A DNA stretch of 5,574 nucleotides from Chloroflexota bacterium (GTDB taxonomy: Bacteria; Chloroflexota; Chloroflexia; Chloroflexales; Kallotenuaceae), in NCBI GenBank assembly GCA_019240175.1, contig JAFAYS010000247.1:1-5574 (forward strand), given 5' to 3'. Below are positions 1-4,815 of the stretch, in pieces (position 1 is the stretch's first letter; each line of letters opens with the position of its first letter). The translations under genes and the position numbers were made by a program. The notes beneath the pieces were generated by a model. That model saw only the letters and a list, made by a program, of their open reading frames with translations. It made no database searches and was not told the origin of the DNA.

Positions 1-129
1 CGGACCTTCAGTTGGCTGACCAAACGGCGCAGTCTACGCACCCGCTGGTGCAAAAAAGCGGCGAATTGGCTGGCCTTGGTGCAACTGGCCTGTGCGCATA
101 TTTTGTGCAACCTCGCAATTTACGGATAG
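1..129 (+). CDS. IS5-like (DDE) transposase, C-terminal fragment cut by window edge
   Basis: The first reading frame is open from base 1 to a TAG at 127-129 and gives 42 residues. It begins RTFSWLTKRR and ends LVQLACAHILCNLAIYG. In IS5-group transposases the catalytic Glu of the DDE triad sits directly before an RTFSWL-type segment (VERTF.WL), followed by a basic helix and a hydrophobic LACA-type helix; both of these can be seen here. The catalytic Glu codon would lie just outside the window. The protein would cut and join the ends of its own insertion sequence. The 3' end is intact, but the window cannot show whether the rest of the gene is. It converges on crtI, with the two stop codons 4 bases apart. 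The family call rests on this short tail only; another IS4/IS5-type subgroup is possible. Confidence 0.72.
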   Translation, partial: RTFSWLTKRRSLRTRWCKKAANWLALVQLACAHILCNLAIYG

Positions 130-133
130 ACAC
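1..133 (+). mobile_element. Right end of an insertion sequence (inferred boundary)
   Basis: A transposase tail that stops a few bases before a housekeeping gene implies that the IS right end lies about here. Several IS5 subgroups duplicate a TNA target. The crtI stop codon reads TTA on the plus strand at 134-136, so a boundary at about 133 with TTA as the duplicated target would fit. The right terminal repeat would then end in GGATAGACAC. The left end is outside the window, so neither the inverted repeat nor the duplication can be verified. Confidence 0.42.
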
Positions 134-1675
134 TTAGCCCGAGACGACGTTCGAGTCCTGCGCGTGCTCCGCGACCGGCGCGTTGGGCGGCGCGTAGTCT
201 CCGCAGATCAGCTTTTCGGCGATCCGCGCCGACGAGAGCACGCCCGGCAAGCCCGCGCCCGGATGCGTTCCCGCGCCGACGAAGTACAGATTCGGAATAT
301 CTTCGCTCTGGTTATGCGGGCGGAAATACGCCGACTGCGTCAGGATCGGCTCGACCGAGAAGGCGCTGCCCAGATACGAGTTGAGCGTTTCGTGGAAGTG
401 CTGCGGCGTGATCATATGCTCGGCGACGAGATGCTTGCTCAGGCCGGGCAGATAGCGCTCTTCCAAAAACTGCATAATCTTATCGCGGTAGGGCTTGGCC
501 GCCTTGGCCCAATCGGTGCCCGAGCCCAGATGCGGCACCGGCGACAGCACATAGAACGCGTCGCAGCCTGGAGGTGCCAGCGATGGATCGGTGAGCGTAG
601 GCACATGCAGGTAGAGCGAGAAGTCTTTGGCCAGCTGCTTTTTGGTGAAAATATCGGTCAGAAGCGGCTTGTAGCGCTTGCCAAGGATAATATCGTGGTG
701 CTTCAGCTCGGGGCCGTCCGTGCCGCGATACTGCCGATCCGTGCCGAAGTAGATCACCACCAGCGACATCGAGTAGCGCGTGCGCGCCAGCTTGTGATCG
801 TTCCAGCTTGGCCGCACCTGCGGCGGAAGCAGCTTGTTGTAGGCAAACGCGACCTCGCCGTTGCACACCACCGCGTCGGCCTTCTCGACGGTGCCGTCGG
901 CTAGCAGCACGCCCTTGGCCTGGCCGCCCTCCACCACAATCTGCTGGACCTCGGTGTCCAGTCGCAGCTCGCCGCCCAGCTCTTCGAAGAGCCGCACCAG
1001 GCCGTTGACTATCGCGCCGGTGCCGCCCATTGCAAAATGCACGCCCCACTTGCGCTCAAGAAAATGGATCAGCGTGTAGATCGACGTGGTCTGAAAAGGA
1101 TTGCCGCCGACCAGCAGCGGATGGAACGACAGTACCTGCCGCGTGCGCTCATCCTTGACGAACTGGCTGACAAAGCCGTACACCGTGCGATACGACTCTA
1201 GCTTCATCATGTCGGGAATAATCTTGATCATGTCCCAGGGCTTGAGAAACGGCTGATCCGCCAGCCGCGTAAAGCCCACGTCGAAGATCTTCTCGCTGCG
1301 CCGCACAAATTCCTGGTAGCCCGGCACATCGTCGGGGTTGAAGCGGCCAATCTGCTCGATCATGCGCTCGCTGTCGCCGGTGTAGTCGAAGTGCGAGCCG
1401 TCATGAAAAAAGATGCGGTAAAACGGATCGACCGGCACCATTTGTACGTAATCTTCAGTACGACGGCCAGCATCCTGGAACAGCTCTTCGATCAGCCAGG
1501 GCGCGGTGATCACCGTCGGGCCGCCGTCGAACTTGAAGCCGTTCTGCTCGTACACATAAGCGCGACCGCCGGGCTTGTCACGCTTTTCAAGCAGCAAAAC
1601 ATCATGACCGCGCCGTTGCAGCCGGACGGCTGTCGCTAAACCGCCAAAGCCGCTGCCAATAACAATGATGCGCAT
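134..1675 (-). CDS. crtI: Phytoene desaturase (CrtI-type, FAD-dependent)
   Basis: CrtI removes hydrogens from phytoene in several steps to give lycopene or neurosporene in carotenoid synthesis, using FAD, and associates with the membrane. The 513-residue product has the N-terminal Rossmann motif GSGFGG (residues 7-12, GxGxxG). The adenosine-ribose-binding Glu30 at the end of the second strand is followed by KRDKPGGRA (31-39) and a DGGPT segment, as in carotenoid desaturases. Mid-protein FYVLSPVPHLG and C-terminal GAGTHPGAGLPG (467-478) are typical of the CrtI/CrtN signature. The length matches bacterial CrtI (about 490-510). The start at 1675 is chosen because AGGAG lies 5 bases upstream and the protein then begins directly at the first FAD strand. 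The in-frame ATG at 1735 would add 20 residues coded partly by a repeat. No other crt gene is in view. CrtN or CrtD specificity cannot be excluded from sequence alone. Confidence 0.93.
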   Translation of the reverse strand: MRIIVIGSGFGGLATAVRLQRRGHDVLLLEKRDKPGGRAYVYEQNGFKFDGGPTVITAPWLIEELFQDAGRRTEDYVQMVPVDPFYRIFFHDGSHFDYTGDSERMIEQIGRFNPDDVPGYQEFVRRSEKIFDVGFTRLADQPFLKPWDMIKIIPDMMKLESYRTVYGFVSQFVKDERTRQVLSFHPLLVGGNPFQTTSIYTLIHFLERKWGVHFAMGGTGAIVNGLVRLFEELGGELRLDTEVQQIVVEGGQAKGVLLADGTVEKADAVVCNGEVAFAYNKLLPPQVRPSWNDHKLARTRYSMSLVVIYFGTDRQYRGTDGPELKHHDIILGKRYKPLLTDIFTKKQLAKDFSLYLHVPTLTDPSLAPPGCDAFYVLSPVPHLGSGTDWAKAAKPYRDKIMQFLEERYLPGLSKHLVAEHMITPQHFHETLNSYLGSAFSVEPILTQSAYFRPHNQSEDIPNLYFVGAGTHPGAGLPGVLSSARIAEKLICGDYAPPNAPVAEHAQDSNVVSG

Positions 1676-1680
1676 ATCTG

Positions 1681-1685
1681 CTCCT
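1681..1685 (-). promoter_or_regulatory. Ribosome binding site deciding the crtI start
   Basis: Read on the minus strand this is AGGAG, followed by CAGAT and then ATG at 1675-1673. It is the only good Shine-Dalgarno match near the two possible in-frame starts, and it supports the shorter 513-residue protein. Confidence 0.75.
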
Positions 1686-1710
1686 GCAACAATCGATCGT
1701 CTAATACATA

Positions 1711-1795
1711 GAGAACAAGGGAACAAGGGAACCAAGGAACAAAAAGGATTAGACTCTCCCCTTTATTCTTTTGTTCTTTTGTTTTATTTGTTCTC
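1711..1795. repeat. Imperfect inverted repeat made of ~8-base GAACAAGG-like units
   Basis: The left arm (1711-1747) starts GAGAACAAGG and contains four consecutive 8-base units: GAACAAGG, GAACAAGG, GAACCAAG, GAACAAAA (1713-1744). The right arm (1757-1795), read on the opposite strand, starts GAGAACAAAT and continues with related units of about 8 bases (GAACAAAA, GAATAAAG). With a one-base gap the arms align along nearly their full length, and most differences are G in the left arm against A in the right. The centre (about 1748-1756) is a short loop. The repeat lies between divergent genes, so it is not a normal 3' terminator for either. It would sit in the crtI mRNA leader if crtI starts from the candidate promoter near 1815. 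It may be a dispersed intergenic element of this genome; copies elsewhere cannot be seen from here. Confidence 0.8.
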
Positions 1796-1814
1796 GCGAT
1801 AAGCTCTGTATATA

Positions 1815-1823
1815 GTTATAGCA
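1815..1823 (-). promoter_or_regulatory. Candidate crtI promoter, extended -10
   Basis: On the minus strand the bases read TGCTATAAC: a TGn extension directly before TATAAC, which is 5 of 6 to the consensus -10. No convincing -35 is seen 17 bases upstream. Transcription would start near 1808, giving a leader of about 130 bases that includes the inverted repeat. This rests on motif matching only. Confidence 0.35.
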
Positions 1824-1888
1824 GCATTCGCGATACGCGCCGGAGATTGGGGTAAATCCAGGACTAGCGCGGCGTACGTAGAGTATTT

Positions 1889-1894
1889 TATAAT
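1889..1894 (+). promoter_or_regulatory. Perfect -10 box (TATAAT) just before the zinc-finger membrane protein gene
   Basis: TATAAT is followed after 9 bases by the ATG at 1904. A start site 6-8 bases after the box would fall at about 1900-1902, leaving almost no 5' leader. No Shine-Dalgarno sequence precedes this ATG, which agrees with a leaderless or near-leaderless message. No good -35 is visible (AGCGCG at the expected place). Confidence 0.5.
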
Positions 1895-1903
1895 TGGTGT
1901 ACC

Positions 1904-2587
1904 ATGTCAGATACAAGTCTTAATACAACCGAAGAAGTACGCGGCCTGGTCCGCGCAGGCCGGGCCGCTGTTCGCGTCGGCGACTACGAGGCCGCGCGCA
2001 CCACCTTTGAGCGCGCGCTGGATCTTGACCCTGCCAGCCAGGAGGCGATCGACGGGCTGCGCGACGCACAGCGACGGCTCGGCATGTCGCCCAAGCCCAC
2101 CGGCGACGAGCAGGTCGAGTTCTGCTATCGCCACCCGGAGACCGAGACCGCGCTGCACTGCACGTCGTGCGGACGACCGATCTGTGTGCGCTGCACAACG
2201 CCTGCCGCTGTGGGCCAGCTGTGCCCTGAGTGCCGTAAAGGCCGACGCGCCCCCAACTACAAGATCTCGCCCGGCAGCCTGGTCAAAGGCGCGATCGTCG
2301 GGCTGGTGGTCTCAACGGTTGTGGCGGGACTGATCGGATTTTTTGGCGGAGCGATCGGCTTCTTCCTGTTCTTCATCCTTTTCGCAATCGCACCAGCTGC
2401 CGCCGAGATGATCGTACGCAGTGTGGACTGGGCAACTGGCAACAAGCGGGGACGACCGATGCAGATCACCGTGGCGGTGGCGATGATCCTGGGCGGCCTG
2501 ATCGCCTTCCAGTTTACCTTCGCAGCCCTGCCGATTGGTCTATTCCTACTGATTGGCGTCGGCACGGCAGTTGCGCGACTGCGCTAG
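1904..2587 (+). CDS. TPR / B-box-type zinc finger / multi-pass membrane protein, function unknown
   Basis: The 227-residue protein has three parts. Residues 12-59 form a TPR-like helix pair (AGRAAVRVGDYEAARTTFER, ALDLDP), a likely protein-binding module. Residues 74-110 hold eight candidate zinc ligands, C74, H77, C86, C89, C94, C97, C107 and C110, in the spacing of a B-box-like finger (CYRHP...CTSCGRPICVRC...CPEC). The same kind of finger precedes membrane domains, including some rhomboid proteases, in other bacteria. Residues 126-224 hold about four hydrophobic segments (about 126-146, 148-166, 188-208, 209-224). No rhomboid GxSG or catalytic His is present, so it is not a rhomboid. With no signal peptide, the TPR and finger probably face the cytoplasm. 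The gene runs the same way as the lipoprotein gene 53 bases downstream and may be co-transcribed with it. I do not recognise a named family, and the role is unknown; membrane scaffold or adaptor is a guess. Confidence 0.85.
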   Translation: MSDTSLNTTEEVRGLVRAGRAAVRVGDYEAARTTFERALDLDPASQEAIDGLRDAQRRLGMSPKPTGDEQVEFCYRHPETETALHCTSCGRPICVRCTTPAAVGQLCPECRKGRRAPNYKISPGSLVKGAIVGLVVSTVVAGLIGFFGGAIGFFLFFILFAIAPAAAEMIVRSVDWATGNKRGRPMQITVAVAMILGGLIAFQFTFAALPIGLFLLIGVGTAVARLR

Positions 2588-2640
2588 TTATATTAGGATA
2601 TGCGCCCTGAAACACCAGAGTGGATCAGGGGAGTTAACAC

Positions 2641-2871
2641 ATGATCAAACTACGACTCATGCTTGCCAGCGCGCTGCTTTTGTTAGGGCTCGCGGCATGT
2701 AACAGTGGCACAACACCCACGCCCGCACCATCAGCATCGCCGGATGCCAGCGCGCCGGCATCGCCGATCACCCAGCCGACATCCAGCGTCACATCGATCC
2801 CGGAAGACCAGTATCCGGCTCCTAGCGCTGGGGTGCAGGGAGGCTATCCATCGCCCTCGTCGTCGCCGTAA
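2641..2871 (+). CDS. Small Pro/Ser/Thr-rich lipoprotein, function unknown
   Basis: The 76-residue product begins with a basic stretch (MIKLRLM) and a hydrophobic core, then the lipobox L17-A18-A19-C20. Cys20 should be lipidated by Lgt and the signal cut off by signal peptidase II, leaving a 57-residue mature chain anchored to the outer face of the membrane. The mature part is almost all Pro, Ser, Thr, Ala and Gly with no predicted fold, plus repeated YPAP and GYPSP motifs near the end. AGGGGAG at 2627-2633, 7 bases before the ATG, is a strong ribosome binding site and confirms this start. It follows the zinc-finger membrane protein gene and may share its message. The composition suggests a spacer-like, disordered surface peptide rather than an enzyme. 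Confidence 0.8.
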   Translation: MIKLRLMLASALLLLGLAACNSGTTPTPAPSASPDASAPASPITQPTSSVTSIPEDQYPAPSAGVQGGYPSPSSSP

Positions 2872-2872
2872 G

Positions 2873-2901
2873 TTGCGCTAAGACGTGCTGAGTGGTATAC
2901 T
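2873..2901 (+). promoter_or_regulatory. Promoter of nusA
   Basis: TTGCGC (2873-2878; the first three bases match the -35 consensus) is separated by exactly 17 bases from TATACT (2896-2901), which is 5 of 6 to the -10 consensus. TGG just before the -10 gives a TGn extension. Transcription should start near 2908, leaving a leader of about 79 bases before nusA. The -35 begins one base after the lipoprotein stop codon, so nusA appears to have its own transcription start. Confidence 0.6.
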
Positions 2902-2922
2902 TATGCAACGTTATACGCCGTT

Positions 2923-2953
2923 TGTGAAAAGTGGGTGGCCCCCACTTTTCGCG
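2923..2953 (+). promoter_or_regulatory. Hairpin in the nusA leader, candidate attenuator
   Basis: GAAAAGTGGG (2926-2935) and CCCACTTTTC (2941-2950) are perfect complements with a 5-base loop (TGGCC). Three further pairs including two G:U wobbles can extend the stem to 2923/2953. A core GTGGG/CCCAC stem followed by TTTT and then an interrupted T-rich run (CGCGTTGTTG) resembles a weak intrinsic terminator. It lies between the predicted nusA start site and the nusA ribosome binding site (AGAAGGA, 2976-2982). It might alternatively end transcripts coming from the lipoprotein gene. Confidence 0.6.
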
Positions 2954-2986
2954 TTGTTGACGGTCTAAAGCGTAGAGAAGGAAACC

Positions 2987-4291
2987 ATGAAAAGCGATTT
3001 CTACGCAGCAATTTCGCAGATCGCAGCCGAGCGCGGCATTCCCCGCGAGTCGGTGCAAGAAGTAGTTGAGCAAGCGCTGGTGACCGCCTACCGGCGCTAT
3101 TTAGGTAATAATCCGCCGCCCATGGAAGTATCGGTCAAGATCGATCCCGTGAGCGGTGAGGCACGCGTGTTTGCGGAAAAGCAAGTTGTAGAAGATGTTG
3201 ACGACGATCGCTTTGAGGTCGCGCTCGATATTGCCCGCCGCATCCGCTCCGATGCCGAAGTCGGCGAGATGGTGATGGTCGAATCGACGCCAAACGACTT
3301 TGGACGCATCGCCGCGCAGACCGCCAAGCAGGTCGTTTTGCAGCGCATCAAAGAAGTTGAGCGCGACCATGTGTACGGCGAGTTTATGGAGCGCGAGGGC
3401 GAGATCGTCACGGCGCAGGTGCAGCGACATGCTAAGGGCAACGTAATCCTGGAGATGGGCAAGGCCGAGGCGGTGCTACCGCCCAAGGAGCAGAGCCCAG
3501 CGGATCGCTATTATCCCGGTCAGCGGATCAAGGTGTATTTGCAGGAGATCCGCCGCGAGGAGCGTGGCCCACGGCTGATCGTGTCGCGCTCACACCGCGA
3601 TCTGATCAAACGCTTGTTCGAGATGGAAGTGCCCGAGATCTACAACGGCGCTGTCGAGATCAAGTCGATCGCGCGTGAGCCCGGCGTGCGCACCAAGGTG
3701 GCCGTCGCCGCCCGCCAGGAAGGCGTCGATCCGGTCGGCTCGTGCGTGGGTATGCGCGGTATTCGCATCCAGAACATCGTCAACGAGCTGAACAACGAAA
3801 AGATCGACGTGGTGCAGTGGTCGCCCGAGGTTCGCACGTTTATCTCGAACGCGCTCTCGCCTGCCACGGCGGTCGAAGTTCAGCTCAACGAAGAAGAAAA
3901 ATCAGCAGTTGTGATCGTGCCCGACAAGCAGCAGTCACTGGCGATCGGTAAGGAAGGCCAGAACGTGCGGCTGGCGGCCAAACTGACCGGCTGGCGCATC
4001 GATATCAAGAGCGCGTCGGAACTGCTGGAAGAAGAGCGCGAGATGGCCGAGGCCCGCGAGGCCGCACAGGCCGAGGCGATGGCAATCGAGTCGGCGCTGG
4101 CGATGGCGAAAGTCGAGCATCGCAAGGTCGGCGCGAACAGCATGGTACGCTACCAGAATATCGATCTGGGACCATTGCCCGCCGAGCTGGTCGGCCAGAC
4201 CGTGGACGTGCGGTCGGTTCAGGACAAAATCAATATTTATTACAACGACAAGCTGATCGCCAGCTATATCTTCGAGGAAGAGGAAGAATAG
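2987..4291 (+). CDS. nusA: Transcription elongation/termination factor NusA
   Basis: NusA binds RNA polymerase and nascent RNA and modulates pausing, intrinsic termination and antitermination. The 434-residue product has the N-terminal RNA-polymerase-binding domain (about 1-130, with FGRIAAQTAKQVVLQRI at 105-121). An S1 domain follows (about 137-202, GEIVTAQV...PRLIVSRSH), then KH1 with DPVGSCVGMRGIRIQ (248-262) and KH2 with AIGKEGQNVRLAAKLTGW (319-336). These are the usual family domains in the usual order. After KH2 there is no acidic-repeat (AR) domain of the E. coli kind. Instead there is an acidic helical stretch (345-376) and a 55-residue tail ending IASYIFEEEEE. The ATG has AGAAGGA upstream. 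The gene is followed by ylxR and infB on the same strand, the common arrangement, but rimP does not precede it. Confidence 0.97.
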   Translation: MKSDFYAAISQIAAERGIPRESVQEVVEQALVTAYRRYLGNNPPPMEVSVKIDPVSGEARVFAEKQVVEDVDDDRFEVALDIARRIRSDAEVGEMVMVESTPNDFGRIAAQTAKQVVLQRIKEVERDHVYGEFMEREGEIVTAQVQRHAKGNVILEMGKAEAVLPPKEQSPADRYYPGQRIKVYLQEIRREERGPRLIVSRSHRDLIKRLFEMEVPEIYNGAVEIKSIAREPGVRTKVAVAARQEGVDPVGSCVGMRGIRIQNIVNELNNEKIDVVQWSPEVRTFISNALSPATAVEVQLNEEEKSAVVIVPDKQQSLAIGKEGQNVRLAAKLTGWRIDIKSASELLEEEREMAEAREAAQAEAMAIESALAMAKVEHRKVGANSMVRYQNIDLGPLPAELVGQTVDVRSVQDKINIYYNDKLIASYIFEEEEE

Positions 4292-4318
4292 CAGCAACGA
4301 GAAGAATAGACAGACTGC

Positions 4319-4327
4319 TGGTATAAT
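4319..4327 (+). promoter_or_regulatory. Extended -10 promoter before ylxR
   Basis: TGG directly precedes a perfect TATAAT (4322-4327), giving an extended -10 that can work without a -35; none is seen at the expected place. The start site would be near 4333-4335, which coincides with an in-frame ATG at 4333 and lies about 41 bases before the preferred ylxR start at 4375. It would let ylxR be expressed independently of nusA. Confidence 0.5.
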
Positions 4328-4374
4328 AGATTATGTCTGGTTATTCATTGTTCTCGGATCTGGCTCTTTGTGCT

Positions 4375-4716
4375 ATGGCAAAGCAGCAAAAAAGCCCACG
4401 GCAGCGACATGTTCCGATGCGAACCTGCATCGCCTGCCGCAAAGTTGACGCGAAACGCGGCCTGACCCGGATTGTGCGCCTACCGGAAGGTCGCGTCGCG
4501 ATTGATCCGACAGGCAAGCAGCCAGGACGCGGCGCGTATCTGTGCGCCGAGCGTGGATGTTGGGAAACTGCGCTCAAGCGTAAAGCTGTTGAGCGAGCAC
4601 TTAAGATCGAGATACTTGATCCGAGCGATCGGCAGCTGCTGAGCCAGCACGCCGAGACTTTGCCTTACGGAAGCGATGCAGATAAAGTTGATCCGGTATT
4701 GGTATCGGCTATGTGA
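4375..4716 (+). CDS. ylxR: YlxR (RnpM) family RNA-binding protein, DUF448
   Basis: YlxR is a small RNA-binding protein usually encoded between nusA and infB; the Bacillus subtilis member has been reported to bind and modulate RNase P. The 113-residue form starting at 4375 (MAKQQKSPRQ) has the family hallmarks: a basic N-terminus, PMRTCIACRK (14-23) with C18 and C21, and the conserved GRGAYLC (51-57) followed by C62. The four cysteines could form a metal site. The C-terminal 30 residues are longer than in many members and not conserved to my knowledge. An in-frame ATG at 4333 would add 14 hydrophobic residues unlike the family and unlike neighbouring codon use. I prefer 4375, although it has only a weak GGA-type ribosome site. 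Transcription could come from nusA read-through or from the -10 box at 4322. Confidence 0.9.
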   Translation: MAKQQKSPRQRHVPMRTCIACRKVDAKRGLTRIVRLPEGRVAIDPTGKQPGRGAYLCAERGCWETALKRKAVERALKIEILDPSDRQLLSQHAETLPYGSDADKVDPVLVSAM

Positions 4717-4723
4717 GCAAAGA

Positions 4724-4753
4724 TTGATTTCTAACATCATTTGTACATATATA
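4724..4753 (+). promoter_or_regulatory. Possible infB promoter (weak)
   Basis: TTGATT (4724-4729) is followed after 18 bases by TATATA (4748-4753) in a locally AT-rich stretch just after the ylxR stop. Transcription would start near 4760, a few bases before the hairpin at 4763. AT-rich sequence produces such matches easily, so this is tentative. Confidence 0.35.
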
Positions 4754-4762
4754 ACTGAACTT

Positions 4763-4798
4763 AAGGGGAGGCGCACGCAACGCATCCCCTTTGTTCTT
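4763..4798 (+). terminator. Hairpin with interrupted T tract between ylxR and infB
   Basis: AAGGGGA (4763-4769) pairs with TCCCCTT (4785-4791). Inside, GCG (4771-4773) pairs with CGC (4781-4783) across one G/A mismatch, leaving a 7-base loop. The tail TTTGTTCTT overlaps the stem end (4790-4798). This looks like a partial or weak intrinsic terminator limiting read-through from ylxR into infB, or a 5' leader stem of infB if the promoter before it is real. It ends shortly before the infB ribosome binding site at 4803. Confidence 0.6.
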
Positions 4799-4815
4799 GA
4801 CGAAAGGAGCGCGGC

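Noticed and set aside
92..904. Plus-strand open frame of 270 codons opposite crtI
   Set aside because: It is antisense to the well-supported crtI, very rich in Arg, has no recognisable motifs, and arises from the codon bias of crtI.
480..1049. Second minus-strand frame of 189 codons inside crtI
   Set aside because: It lies wholly within crtI in another frame, with Arg/Ala/Gly-rich composition and no domain; crtI motifs run unbroken through this stretch, so it is not a frameshift.
1676..1735. 20-residue N-terminal extension of CrtI from ATG at 1735
   Set aside because: It has no good ribosome site and is partly coded by the repeat. CrtI proteins start at the first FAD-binding strand, which follows AGGAG and ATG 1675.
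1904..2587. Rhomboid protease
   Set aside because: The zinc finger resembles those in front of some rhomboids, but the membrane part is too short and lacks the GxSG and His catalytic motifs.
2589..2594. TATATT as a separate promoter for the lipoprotein gene
   Set aside because: It is a single weak -10-like match without a -35 or extension, directly after the preceding stop; co-transcription is simpler.
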